The translations under genes and the position numbers were made by a program. Under the pieces are notes generated by a model. It did no database searches and was not told the DNA's origin. It saw only the letters and a list, made by a program, of their open reading frames with translations. A DNA stretch of 64,000 nt, from positions 868,001 to 932,000 of the forward strand of contig NC_057924.1 of NCBI RefSeq assembly GCF_018873765.1, read 5' to 3'. The DNA is from Telopea speciosissima (Eukaryota; Streptophyta; Magnoliopsida; Proteales; Proteaceae). Shown piece by piece: positions 35,153 to 54,250 of this stretch (positions are counted from its first letter, which is position 1; each line of letters starts with the position of its first letter).

Positions 35153-35157
35153 TAATT

Positions 35158-36140
35158 ATAGTTTAAACCTTCCACTCCCTAATGATTTTGTATATTTCAT
35201 CTTTTTCGATGCTAATACAAAATTTATGGAACAAATCAGATAACCAAATCGAATAAAAATAGAAAAAGTAAAAAAAAAAAAAACAAATAAAATCCAAATA
35301 ACAAAAACCAAATAGCAATCATTGTAGTTTGGAATTTTATAGTTTAGACATATTTCAACATGACAATCGAACCAATAAACACCCTTAAAGTTTGACCTAA
35401 ATGGTTATCTATTTTCGTCATACATTGATTGTGCTTGGACTTCAGGTCAACATAAATGTATAGTCTAGATGTACAACTAACAGGCACCGGCAAAGCTGCA
35501 CATTCTATCATATATAACTCCCTTTCTCAATTGTTAGTCGGAGGTAATAGCATGGTTTCAAAATTTGGAACCAGATTTTGATCGAATCTGTTGATTCAGA
35601 TTCAATCTGTTTCAGAGCAATCGATTTTAGGGTTTTTGGGAACGATCTTGACATATTCCTATCAGATGAGGATTGAATTGGTTTTCAATTCAAAGTTTAA
35701 AAATCCTTAGGCTATGTTTGAATGCAAAGAAAATAAAAGAGAAAGAAAAGAATTTGGAGAGACAGTTAAACACATAAATCAATACATCATAATGATTTTT
35801 GTCTCATTCTGTTTTTTTTTTTCTTGGCATCCAAACATAGCCTCTCTGTATTCACTCTAATGTAGCGTGCATAGTTTAAAAACCGGATATTGAATCAGTG
35901 AATCAGTAGTGGCCAATACTTCCGATTCTGACCGATCGCAACCGATCTTCAAGTCAATGGATACTGACCGATTCTATCCCCGATTCCCTTTTTTTTTAAA
36001 CCCGGGTAGCGAGTGTAAGGAATAGCAGTAAATTCAGAAGAGCTCCTTTTATAGCTCTTGAAAGCAGGAGTGCGACTCCCGCCCGCTCCTTACTGGCTTT
36101 TTTTAAGCCCTAAGTTTCCCTCCCCCGCCCATCGCCAAAG
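35158..36140. other. Space between the Tat element and SmD1
   Basis: It is AT-rich, with dispersed repeat fragments (35552-35710), a MITE candidate with 17-bp inverted ends (35709-35843), another gattc/gaccgatt-rich repeat (about 35870-35995) and the SmD1 promoter and leader (36000-36140). No separate gene is seen. Confidence 0.5.
35709..35843. mobile_element. MITE candidate with 17-bp inverted ends
   Basis: The ends are aggctatgtttgaatgc (35709-35725) and gcatccaaacatagcct (35827-35843), inverted with one mismatch. The inside is AT-rich with no coding content. No clear target duplication was found, so the exact borders are open. The end sequence resembles hAT-type MITEs. Confidence 0.6.
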
Positions 36141-39100
36141 ATGAAGCTCGTCAGGTGAGTTTCTAATCCTTTTCGCTTCAAATTTATTGTTCGTACCCAC
36201 AGTAATCTAACATTATTGTTTCGTTGTTCTCTTTGCTTTGGATCTGGAAATCATAAAAAAAAAGGTTTCTCATGAAGCTGAACAACGAGACTGTCTCGAT
36301 CGAGCTTAAGAACGGAACTGTTGTTCATGGCACCATCACAGGTTCCGTACGGCCTTTCTTTTTTCCTTTTTCATAGCTTGCGATTTATTTTTGATAATTT
36401 CTCCATATTTTTGTAGCTATCATTATGTTTCTTTTGTCGATTTCATATGCTTTACCGTACTGTTAGGGTTTTGCTAAATCTTTGGGTTCTTCTCCTTTTG
36501 TTTGTTTGTTTGTGAACCGAGTATGATTTGGGAACTGCACTGATTACTTGAAATGAAGCTCTTTAAATGGGTTAAAAAGCATGCACGGGTAACAATGATC
36601 GTTGTAGGAAATCAAATTAGTAGTACTTCTCTAATGTCCTCGACTGACCTCATGTCTTTTTGTTTTTTTGGGTTAAAAGAGTGATCTCATGTCATTCTAT
36701 TTCCAGTTATTACTTATTCCTCAATAGCTTATGTTATTTATTCGGGGAATGCATAAATGTCGACCCCCAAGACATTTTTATCTTCTAGATGCCATATCCT
36801 GCCTGCCAAGTCCACTTAACACCCACTGTATTTAGGGCACATAGTAGTTAAATGTTTCACCCGGGCGATGGCATTCAACTCGATTAGCAAAGCCCTGACG
36901 AACTGGATTAAATTAGTTCTGGTTAATGTATACCATGTGTGTGAGTGTGTGTGTATTGATGAAATTTAATAAACAATATTTTGATAAGGTCATCTAGGCA
37001 AAACCATAGTTCTAAAACTCATTTTGTTTCGGTGTTTCGGTCAGACCAAAATTTCTGAGATACCAACATTTTGACGAAATTTCGTTGAAATATGGTATTT
37101 TTTCTGTGGGTGTAAAATGCCAAAAATGACCCAGATTTCCAAAACAAGATGACCAAAATTACCGAGATTTCCAAAATTTCCGAACCAAGATGACCGAAAT
37201 TTCCGAAATATTGCATTATTCAATTCGATGTTGCATTTCGTTTCGACTCGACCGAGATACTCGAAATTCTCGAAATCTCGACTGAGATGAAACGAGTTTT
37301 AGTACTACGGGCAAAACCTTATCCCCTAGTGATTGTTTGCATTGGTAGTCTATGCCTTAGTTACTAGGGCAAAAAGAAAAAGTGAGAAGCCAGGAATGGG
37401 GGTTATCCAAAAATTAGTGGCTTTGAATAAGTGAGAAACGCAAAGAAGCAGCGGCTTCCTCACCATGTTCCAAGCTTCCTTCCAACTATGATGGCAGGCA
37501 CCAGTCAGCACTTTGCTAACTTGACTACCCTGTTACAATTTTGAGTTCTATTGGAACTAAATCCCAAGATTAAATTTTTTTTTTTATTTCAGTCCTTTGG
37601 TTTTGTTCAGAAACATAATGTTTAACAAAATCTTGATAATTAAGTTGCCACAGTGTCATCAAGGACTTTTACTTTGAAAATGGAGCTGGTATCATGTTCA
37701 GTCGTTTTTTTCTGTCGGGTTAGCAGGGTCTGTATGTTTAGATCAGAATATATGTACGCATGTATGTATATATTTATATATTTTATTTCTTGGTATATGC
37801 ACTGAACAGTTCTCTTGCCTTAATAAGTCATTCTGTTATCCTTTTACGCAGCAGTTTTTGTACTCTCATTTTCTCAATTATATGGGCTGTGTATAACCTC
37901 TTTATTGGAACAAAGAGAAAAAATACCAATATAACTCGTAAGCGGAGAATACAATGAGATGGTAGAAAATAGAGATATATTTGTACTCTTATTTACTCCA
38001 AGCCCCGAAAACTATCTTACCCATGGAAAAACATTATCTGGGATGGCATGGTTGGAAGGTGTCTACAGAACCAAAAATTGAAGGGCAGGACCAGGGATTG
38101 GATTGGCCTGAGTTAAGTTTACCTTAGAAAAGGCATTTCCTGATTGCCCGATCCAGATTTCAGGCAAGGATTGGCTGGTCTTTAAACCCTTGTGCAGAAC
38201 CTCTCTTACAAAGATTTCAATTCATGGTTCTGGTTCTTAAATGTTAATAATGGAGACACAGTTAGATGACTTGAAACTTGCAATTTGAATTCACTCCTCA
38301 GGCCATAGTGGAAAATTTCAGAAATCACAGAAGAACTCATTCAAAATGGACTGATAGTTAAATCGTGCAACTCACAACTTAATTTGTTGATTGCATTGTT
38401 CAATGATTTTACTGGCAATGGAGAACTAAGTGAATGAAGGGAATGTCACTAAGCTTTTGAGTTTGAAACTCAAAATTTTTTCCATTTGCTTTCTTTGGTT
38501 TTCTTTGCTTCTGGGTATAAAAAATGTTGGTATATTGATCTTGAGGAATCTTTTAAGGTTTCAGTTGCAATGTGAGATTTGGGCATTTAAGATTCTCTCA
38601 ATGTGATCAAACAACACAGTTGCTTTCACGGGTTCAACAACAACCCAAGTGTTTTGACTCACATTCAAATCTAGTGGTTTTCCTAGGTTTACCATTAACA
38701 ACCCTTTACAACTTCACAATGTTAAGATGAAGGAAATAAGGCTCAAGTAGCCAAAGTATACAAATGAAAGAAGCTCAAAAGAATAACTTCTAGAAAAGTA
38801 GACATGCAAGATAGAAAGCACTAGGTGATTCTCAACTAAGGGTCACTTAATTAAGACACAATAAATGGTATTCAATTGGTGACACCAGTGTTGATGAATT
38901 GTCTTAATGAGGCTTATTTATAATGCTCATTAATGGCCCAAAAGAGTGGTTGAAGAGTAGGTCTAATGGTCATATTTTTCACCAACCGGCGAGCCGGTTT
39001 GATTAGTGTCCATTACTGTTTATAGCAGTTTTATAGATGTTGTACAGTAATCGGCCGCTCATTGGCAAGCCGGTACATTGACCGGTGAACAGCTGGTACT

Positions 39101-41840
39101 GTCTATCAGCCGGATGCACAAGCCGGTTTGTATGAGGACCTCTCTTGAGGTTTGCAGCCAGTTGCTATCGACAAGCCGGTTCAATTAACCAGTTGTCCTC
39201 AGGTGCGTTCAGGTAAGATCGGTCAGTTTCCAACCTGCGAGCCTGTTGTTGATTAAGCCAGATTTTTTTAAGTGATTTTTGACAACTCTTTTACAAATAG
39301 AATTCTAATATGCTATAAGGAAAAAATACTCCAATTTGGTAATGTGGCCACCTGAGACTGGTTTATCAAAAGTCTAAATATAGGTTTCCCATTTGTTCAT
39401 AAGTTGGACTTTTGGTCGAAGGTATCCTGTGTGTAAGAACTCCTAATTGAGAATCACCTTACATGTGCTAGGAATTACATGTATGCAATGTTGCAACCAT
39501 AAATTCCTAACACAAGAAATTATCTACACTTGATGGAGTCCCTTGATGATGCCATTCAAGTTCTTTACTCGCTTTTGACCCAATTGTGCTTGAAGTTGGT
39601 GTTGATGCAATCTTCAAAGACGGTGCTCTTCACATATACCAATTGTAGTGATACTAAACAAGTCAATATTAGATGGACTTAAACAAGGCAAAAGATAATT
39701 ACATAAGGGTGTCACTTGATGCCAATTATGCACTTATAGAAGTGATGAACACTTCAAGCCAAATGGATGGGCTTACACTAGGCTTGTGATAACCAAGATG
39801 GTTGTCACTAGCAGCCACAAATTGGAAGGCCAAGATCACAAAGTGACTTGTCCAACTAAGAACATATTACACAAATAAACTGCACACTTACAAGTAGGTT
39901 TAGAGTATACAAATTTAATCAAGGCTTTTTCCTTTCAAAGACACTATTTGGTTATCACAAAAACAATGGATACAACCTATGGCTCAACAAGCTGGACTGA
40001 GAGTCTGAGAGGAAAGATTTTAGTTTTGACTATTGTAGAGGATCTGAGGAAGGTACTGTCTTAGTCGGAATATTATTTTCTAAAATCCAAGTGCTGACAT
40101 GGTTTCATACTTTACTATTGTTTTGCCTTTTGTTCCCTTGTTTGCATCATGCACTGCATTCTATTCTTTGATTCCAAAACCCTCAAGAACTTCAGCTTTT
40201 ACTTTAGATTCATTCACTGCAGGAAACTGCTGCTTCTTGCATTCAGCATCTGCAACAAAAGTTTGACAAACTGAGTGTTGTTGGCCGTTTCACTATAATA
40301 CTCCTAAGTGCAATGTGTGATGTTTTTGGGTATTCCAGGTAAAGTTTTGGTCTAATTGTTGTGCCAATGGTTTGGTCTAGAATGCTCTTCCTAACAAATT
40401 TCGAATTTGTGCATGCGGGGGATTTCTCTTTGTTGGAAGATAAACCGATTCAGATATTCAGTGGATTCTTGATCTAGTTGACATCCTTATAGACACTTCC
40501 TTTTTGAAACCTAAAGCTGTAATATTTTCTCCCTACATCTATTAAGCTATAGTAGGAGCCATTGCTTAGAGCAATGGTAAAAGGTTTGGCTCCCAGGGCA
40601 AACGCCTGGGTTCGAAAATGTCAAAGGTTAGGACCGACTCCAAACTCACTTCTCCCGGGACTCTGCATAGGCGGGACCAGCATTCGGTAATGACCCTTTT
40701 TTATCTACTGTAAGCTACTGCTGGTTCACAGATCCCTCCAACCACTTGACTTTCTAGGATATTCTCATTTTGAGGAGTAGATGTATGATATTTTCTATCA
40801 ACAGCTGCAATCAGGAGCCTAGATTTGCAGCTGAGCTTGCTAGTATGGTGTGATGGGGTATTCAACGTGTACTGTCTTGTAAAATGTGGCTTAGGATAGG
40901 TTGTCTTGAAGTTATGATTCAAAGCTGTATTGTTGTGGCATTCTGGGTTATTTGGCTCTACTCCTTTATCTTACAAATATATTTATTTAAAAAAAAAAGA
41001 TGTAGACATTTAAAGTTAAGTTCCGTTGGATTCAAAACTAGGAGTTGAGAAGCTTCTTAATGGTTGCTCCATTGTGACCAAGTGATCACGTGTTCGAGTC
41101 TCTGGAAACAGCCTCTTTGCAAAGCAGGGGTAAGGCTGTGTACTTTATGACCCTCCCCAGACCCCGCAGTGGCGGGAGCTTCGTGCACTGGGTACGGGTA
41201 CGCCCTTTCTTTTAGAGTAGATATGGTGCAGCAATACCCAAAAGTCCAAGAACCAGTAATGTGCCCCTGATGTTTTCACAGAATTAAGCCAGCGGACTTG
41301 ATTGAGCATTGTCGTTGAAAAATAGCTGTCAGTGTTAAAAAAGGATCTAATGACTTTATCTCTGCATAGTACGAGTAAATCATCCACTTTTATTTGCTTG
41401 TTTGTTGGAACTGATTTCTGAAAACTGCAGTTTGATGAAATCTTTTATTGTGACTGGTGGTTTTATTGCGCCATTATTGCAGGAGTTGATATTAGCATGA
41501 ATACACATTTGAAGACTGTAAAACTGACACTCAAGGGAAAGAATCCAGTAACACTAGATCATCTAAGCGTGCGAGGTAACAACATCCGATATTATATTCT
41601 TCCTGACAGTCTAAACCTCGAGACTTTACTGGTGGAGGAGACACCTAGGGTCAAGCCCAAAAAGCCAACTGCTGGTATTGTATATTTCACTTCAGTGCTT
41701 TGTTCATTCTACTTTGGTTCGCTTGTCTTTTGGTTTCTAAGCTTCTTCTTTCTTATCATCCCTTGAATTCTTCCTCAGGGAGACCTTTGGGACGTGGCAG
41801 GGGTCGTGGCCGTGGACGTGGACGTGGCAGAGGTCGCTAG
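36141..41840 (+). CDS. SMD1: Small nuclear ribonucleoprotein SmD1
   Basis: This is a core protein of the Sm ring on U1, U2, U4 and U5 snRNAs and acts in pre-mRNA splicing in the nucleus. Four exons join in frame: 36141-36154, 36265-36341, 41483-41674 and 41779-41840, giving 114 residues, the usual length. It begins [19 protein letters not shown]. The Sm1 motif ([14 protein letters not shown], then [14 protein letters not shown]) and Sm2 motif ([15 protein letters not shown]) are intact. The C terminus is an RG tail ([12 protein letters not shown] near 100-113), the site of arginine methylation in this family. Intron 2 is 5.1 kb and has collected a Mutator-like MITE, SINEs and other repeats. 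All junctions are GT-AG. Confidence 0.97.
36997..37318. mobile_element. Mutator-like MITE with 9-bp target duplication, in SmD1 intron 2
   Basis: The direct repeats ggcaaaacc (36997-37005 and 37310-37318) flank a 304-bp unit. Its ends are inverted: tagttctaaaactcatttt on the left and the inverted form of gaaacgagttttagtacta on the right. The inside carries repeated ttccgaaatttc words. A 9-bp duplication is the mark of Mutator-like elements. No transposase is present. Confidence 0.8.
40556..40705 (+). repeat. tRNA-derived SINE, not Au type
   Basis: Box A-like (agcaatggtaaaaggtttgg) and box B-like (gggttcgaaaat) words stand about 30 bases apart, followed by a body with tctcccgggactctgcatag and a T-rich end (ccctttttt). 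The body differs from the Au family. It lies in SmD1 intron 2. Confidence 0.55.
41060..41216 (+). repeat. Au-type SINE, near full length
   Basis: It contains a tRNA-like head (ggttgctccattgtgacc), box B (gtgttcgagtctctgg), and the body gaaacagcctctttgca, gcaggggtaaggctgtgta, atgaccctccccagacccc, gcagtggcgggagcttcgtg and cactgggtacggg with a pyrimidine end. It is the best-kept copy in the window and sits in SmD1 intron 2, same strand. Confidence 0.85.
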
Positions 41841-43654
41841 TAGCATTGCACTCCCAATTTTTGCAACTAGTCTCTCATGTAGCTTTGTTGTTGCTTCCCT
41901 GATTTTGAGCGTGAGTTGTCCGTCGACCAAATGGACTGATTGTAACCGATATCCAAGATGGATGGCTTCTAGTTTGGACTTGCCTCAGAAATACCTTTTT
42001 TTTTTCGGGTTTATATGGTTTGTATATTGACATCCCTTCCTGGTCCGTCTGAAACCAGTGGTAAAATGACTAGCCAGTCTCCAACAGTGCCTATTCTGCA
42101 GTATTTCTGTGATATTCGGTTGGAGATAAGATTGTTAGATATGGATTTGATCTGGATCTTTCGAGCTGAGCTCATTATAGCATGTCAACTCAAAAAACAT
42201 GATTCTCAACCAAGGTTTCAACACACCTGGCATTGAATCGATCCCAAAAAACCTTACAATCGACCTTAAGATCTGAAAACCCTAAAACTATTGGGATTTG
42301 ACTCATGAATCGGCCAGTATTGGGATCTGTCATTGTCGAGTCTGATCTATTTACCCGTTCTTAAAACCTTGCTCCCAACTAATGCAGCTGCCTTTGGGAT
42401 TTTTGGCCCCCTCTTTGTTGCACTTTAGTGCATACTGGAAACGTAATTTGAGATTAGATTAAAACATCTGTTTCACTGTCATAAATGCTACCTTTGTGGA
42501 CACGAGGCCTTCCAAAGACAACCGTTGTATCTATTTTCTGCTACACTATGAAATCAACCGGAAACTGAACACAAACCACCACTACCGGTCTTTTGGGGGA
42601 CATGTAGAATATGGGAAAAATATTAGCCCCTGACCAAGTTTCATCTAGTAATTGTAATGCAATGAGCTAAACTACTGAGTTTTGCATTTATTCACTTTTA
42701 CAACTACAAATTTGTGATCTAATGAACTGAGGTCAGAGGTTTGACAGACTCCAAGGATAGCATTCGCACAGAATTGTTTAAAAGGATCATTAGTTTCAGT
42801 AATGTGAATGCTCAGGCTTGATTTGCAGTGAAAAAAAAAACTGGAACTTTTTTTGCATAACTATGATGGCTACAAATTAATCTGTTATTGTAAACAGATC
42901 ATGATACTCACATAACATGGAAAAGACGGGGAAAAAAGAAAGAACCTTCTTTTCTAATGGATCGTCCTTTTCACACCCTTTGTCCCCCCCCCCCCCTGCA
43001 CCCTGTAATTTTGGCTGGTTTAACTGCCCATTGATAAATCATCCTCACATTAGTTTTTTCAGTAATTGGTGTTGTTGAATTGCCAGAAGTGCTTCTGTTA
43101 AAGTACCTTTCAAAAAATGTTTTTCTTTAAAAACAATTCAGGTCCTGTTACCAAAAGCATTTCATTCCTGCAGGAGTATTCCCTGAGAACATAAATAAGA
43201 AAAAACACTTCTAGCTCATAAACACTTGTGCAGAACAGAAGTGTTACCAAACTGGAACCTTGGATGCCTAATTGAGAGAATAAATAACAGATAAACCCTC
43301 CAAAGTCTTAATCATGATCAGCAGATCTGAAATTCCTTTCATCTTAATAATGACATATGGTCGTAGAAAGCTTTTCTTGTATACAGTGTTACAGAACTAC
43401 AATTCTCTTAACCAAGCAAAATAACAAGTAATAGTGCAGAGAGCTCATTACCCCATTAATCCAACAGAAGATATCGATGAAGCTCGTATTACAACTGCCT
43501 GCTACTCAGACCACATGGAAAAGCAAAGAGTTTGGGGGGGGGGGGGGGAGAGAGAGAGAGAAAGAAAAAGGAAAAAGATCATCCAATGCGAAGATAGAAA
43601 ATAAGTAGACATGCTATAATATAAATACATATTGTTACAACCAAATTATTCTGA
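41841..43654. other. Space between convergent SmD1 and UGE genes
   Basis: It holds the 3' UTRs of both genes and a small repeat (about 42209-42373) with inverted ends (caaggtttcaa and ttaaaaccttg) and many gatc/gaatcgg words. There are also C, G and GA tracts (42987-42998, 43535-43562). No gene is seen. Confidence 0.5.
42209..42373. repeat. Small repeat with inverted ends
   Basis: It starts caaggtttcaacacacctgg and ends cttaaaaccttg, which are inverted for about 11 bases. Its inside (attgggatttgactcatgaa, atcggccagtattgg) resembles the repeats at 4260 and 35552 in style. No target duplication is clear. Confidence 0.4.
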
Positions 43655-49704
<6,050 letters not shown>

Positions 49705-50525
49705 GGCCGAAAGTGATTTTTTTAAGCTTAAAAAGCAGTGAAGGAAGACAGAAAACTAAAGATCTGAGCACCAGAGAGAAGTGAGGTTAGTTGTAAAGGA
49801 ACCAGAGAATTCGAATCGATTCTAGAGCACAAAAGAGAATTGAAAAATCGATTGGATTTTCCACCCTTTTTTATACAAATTTGCACCTTTTGGAGATTCG
49901 TATTACGCACATGGCGACAAAGAGCAGGAGAAGAGCAGGTGAAGTTTAACTGACACGTGTCGCGATACAGTCGCGACGGCGACAAGTCCTTTCTCGGACG
50001 CTGTTCGAAGACGCAATCCCAAAGTCATAGAGATGGGTCTACCGAGGTCAATACGGACGGTGCACCGGATGGGTTCTCACTAAAGTCATAGATGAGACGC
50101 AACCCCAAAGTCATAGATGCCCAACCTAAGCTCGCCACGTCAGCATAAACTTCCTCCATGACTACTTTATGGCTCAATCACGCATCTTGTGGGCTCCACA
50201 TGACTCCGCACGATATTACATGTGATGAGTTGGGTAGTTATTTATCAAAAAGATTTTGATGAGACGTTTGGTTGGTTTGAATGCATATTTTATTGTAAGA
50301 GAGAAAAAGAACTCCATCCGGGAGGGTCACCTACGGTGGCATTTACGAATTTATCTCTCTTTTTTTATATGAAAAGATATTTCTATCCCTTATTTGAAGG
50401 AGGAGAGCGATGTAAACTTTTTTAGAATTCATTAAAAAAATGATATCACTTTTATTGACACCCTTGTCCTCAAGTCCTCAAATGTACAATAATTTATGTG
50501 TATATTTTTTAAGGAAAGCAGTTTT

Positions 50526-50665
50526 CTGTACGGGAATGTGGCCTATGCCAACACTCCTATATGTCTATCTCTCTCTTCCTTAAAATAAAAGGGTAAAAAT
50601 GTCTTTTTACATGGAAAGAAAGAGAGACTCATGGGAGTGTTGGCATAGGCCACACTCCCGGACAG
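50526..50665. mobile_element. Fold-back MITE with about 50-bp arms
   Basis: The left arm ctgtacgggaatgtggccta, then tgccaacactcc, then tctatctctctcttcc is matched by the inverted right arm (ggagtgttggca, then taggccacactcccggacag). The arms are about 85% alike. The core is short and AT-rich. The true ends may reach a few bases further out, and I could not fix a target duplication. Confidence 0.75.
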
Positions 50666-53600
50666 AGATCTTTTTCTCAGTTTTTAAATATAACATACAA
50701 TGTTATATCCTCAATTAGAATAATAATATTATTTGATACTTGTACTAAAGAAAATATTTTTTACAATAACATAATGAAACTCTTCTTGGTGCCAATGCCC
50801 AGCTACCCTTTATATGTATTGTGTGGATAAACTCCAGTAAAGAAGAAATACCCAGTTCCAATGAATGAACCATGCACCCTCAATGGTGTAATTCAAGATG
50901 GTTATATGGGTAATCGAGATGGGTCCTAATTGGTTCCGGTCAGCAATATAAAAATTGGAATTAGATCGATGGAATTGTCTAATTCAGAGTGGAATCAGTC
51001 CGACCAATCCCAATTCCAGCGGCTCTAGAAGTCTAGACCGGCTTATTCTATTGTTTTTATAAAGATGTACCGCTTCAATCCCGTTTACTGAGTTTAAAAT
51101 CTTTGGTTCCGATCTTTTGGGGCAAGAAGTGAAACCACTCCAATTAGCTAAACAGTTCTAAACCTGAGAACTGATACCCATTATTAATGGGCGAGATGAT
51201 TTTGGTTCATCAGTTTTAGGAACGGTTACTGTGTCTAAAACTAAAATTTCAAAAATTCTCACATAAGCATTAAAATAATTAAGAACATAAATAACCGAAT
51301 ATTCATTCCTAATTATGCAAATTACCAAATAACCATCCAATAAGCATATAAATAAAAATATGAACCAAATCAACATCTCAAATATTGTTTATATGGCTTT
51401 TAAACGATCCTGGTGGTTTCAGTTCTCACCGGTCATTCGGTTGTAGAACCATGTAATTACCAGACCAAGACCAACCCGACCTAATAAGCAATTGCTTCCA
51501 AAATCGAAAACCAACCTGTACCCAATAAACTAATGTGTGGAACGGTTCTGGTCCCAAATTTACACCCTTAATTTACTCTCAATTGATTGGTTCCGTTGCT
51601 TAACTTCACTGCTTAGCAACATCTATCACATTAGCACAAGCAAAATATACAAAAGGAAAAAGGTTGGGCACGCCGCCAAGGTGCACAACATGTGTCATTA
51701 TCACTCCTCCCCTTTTGGAAAAGACCCCCTTACCTTCATGTGTCCAGCCTGTGATTGGTAAATGCCGCTAGCTTACCGAAAGCTGGCAGCATGCCCAACC
51801 CTCTCCCTGTATTAAAATTCACAGGAGAATAATAACTCGGAGGGGGGGGGATGAGGAGGATATATATGCTGCCTGTAAGTATTGGCATCTCCCACACCAA
51901 AACCAATGGATGCACAAGAGGGAAGTGCCTCAAAATTCGTATTTAAAGGAACCCACATGGTCAGAGAGGAGAGAGAATGTCAAGGAGTGCCTCATGATTC
52001 ATATATATAGGTGCACCTTTAAAGCTTTAATTTTCCCCTTATGACTAAAACCTAATTGATGACTAGTGAACAATAATCTCCTTAATATGATTATGAGGAG
52101 AAAAAATGAATGCAAGAAATGATCAAGGATTTCGGCTCTCCAACAGCTAAAATTTTACTCTCCAACTAACACATTTGGGCCAACATCCACACCTACACAG
52201 GAAAAGAAAATCACATTTTTATTTTTTTCAACAAGGAAGCAAGTCACATTTTGCTTCCAGGCTTCCCAAATTCAGTGTGTGCATGAAATATCTATAAATT
52301 GTTGCCATCACTAACTGAAATTGACATATTATCAGAGAATTCAGTCTATACTTCAGATGAAGCTTCATTTGTTTAGTACAACCAGACAATCTTGGTAGAA
52401 TGAATCTTAAATATTCATTTAAACAAGAGTATCAAAAAATCAAATAATTGGTTTTTGTATTGCTATAATGGAACTTGAACTAAACCATGAAATCATACTA
52501 CGAGTTTTATGACAAGAAACCCTCCCACTTGCCAACAATAAATTTTAAACAAAAGTATCAAAAAATCAACAAGGAGTTCTAAAAGGTCTTCACATTTGAC
52601 AGTGGTAGCTTGATGTTATAGAGGATTGGATCATCAACACAACTCCATGATCTTAATTATGCAGAATCTTTACCCCCAAAAAAAAAAAATGCAGAATCCA
52701 CTCTGTGACATTAACTTATATGGCAAGCAAGTATTCGTAAATTTTTAAAAGAACTCCTTGTTTCTTCACAATACTACCTCTTTTCTTTCCCCAAACTCTT
52801 TCTTGTTTCAACTAACAGTTTATATGGATCCGTTGGACCCTGCCCCACCTCACCACACCTACAAAGGGATATGGGGTGGAGGAGGGGTGGGGTTGGGCTT
52901 CGGTATTTTGTAACTTAGGTGATGGTTTTGATGTTTATAGGTCAAGGGAGGTTTGGATGATTGGAAATGGATATGGTGGGAGTAGGATTATCCTAAACCT
53001 GCTCTGTTACCAATCCTAACCTATCCAAGGTGTCTTTTTATGCATGTACAAGCACATAAGATTAAAAATCAATGCTGAAAGAAGATGACCTACATACCCG
53101 ATTCAATTGCGGCAATACTACAGTGTTGATAGTAGTTCCAAGAGCAAAAGATGCAATGGCAGCGGCAGAATTGTACTGGGGCAAGTTCAGGTCTGGCATT
53201 CCAGAGGCAGCATCTCCAGCAGCCAGCAAAGCAAGAATGGAAAGAGGATGGAGAAATTATACAAAGAAAAACTTCCACTCCTTGCAGGGGCTCTTACCTA
53301 CTGGAACTGCCGTCCATTTCTGTGGTTGGTAAGACAAATGAGCTCTCCTGGATTGAACTCAGGAGGTTTTAGGCTGAACTGGGAAGGACCAACCTGCTAA
53401 TAAACATATGATGGACCAGCAAGAGAAATGGCTACACTTTCCCCCTGTTGTGCGGGAACTAAACTGTTTCGGTGGCAAACGTGTGTGCGCAAGCAGTCCC
53501 AGTGGGAGTCTGGACCTGAAAGTGAGGAGTAAAGGGTAGATAAACTTAACTTTAATTTGATGCTAGGGTATTTTAGGATGCCCCTTTTCTGCCTAAAAGT

Positions 53601-54250
53601 GTGCAATGCAAGAGTAAAGGGGCTGTTCTCAAATATCAAATTAGTAGATCAAATGCATGATACAAGATAAAAGGTATACCAAGTTCATAAAAGATGCATC
53701 TGAAAAATGATAAGTAAATGAAATGAAATATCACAACAACTACAAGATTTCAGATTGTGGGAAGATTGTCTTTTGCAAAAATAAGAATTAGATAAAGGCA
53801 TCAAACATACTAAATGAAGCAAACGATGCATCAGCAACAAAAACTGCATATTTGATCAAAGAGGACAAACACCACAGGCATTGCATCTGATCGATGAATT
53901 GGGACCTGGGAACCGTTTAATGGGCAACTTACAAGCTCATATTGAAAGGCAAACAGAGAAAAACTTGCTTGAATATCAAAAGAGAAAAACATATAAAATT
54001 GAAGGTTGAAGAGCTATAATAACCTAATTTCTTCCGACTCAATACTAACGATATTTCCAGAAAGAAGTCATACTGATTTCCGTCAAGTGCAACGAAGACT
54101 CAGCAGCACTGGCGCAGTGAGAAATTGACAAGAGTTGAAGCTGATGGCCAGAAAAGGACAACGGAAGGCCAAACTTGGATCGAAGTAGCAAAAAACACAA
54201 AATTCACAACAACAACAACACCAATAGCAACGAAATAGTTAACTTGAATA

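Noticed and set aside
38560-40050. Possible LTR or other transposon in SmD1 intron 2 with repeated agccggtt words
   Set aside because: I could not find paired ends, a target duplication or coding traces, so no element is claimed.
43082-43260. Region with agaagtgcttct and cagaagtgtt words, MITE-like
   Set aside because: The ends do not form a convincing inverted pair and no flanking repeat was seen.
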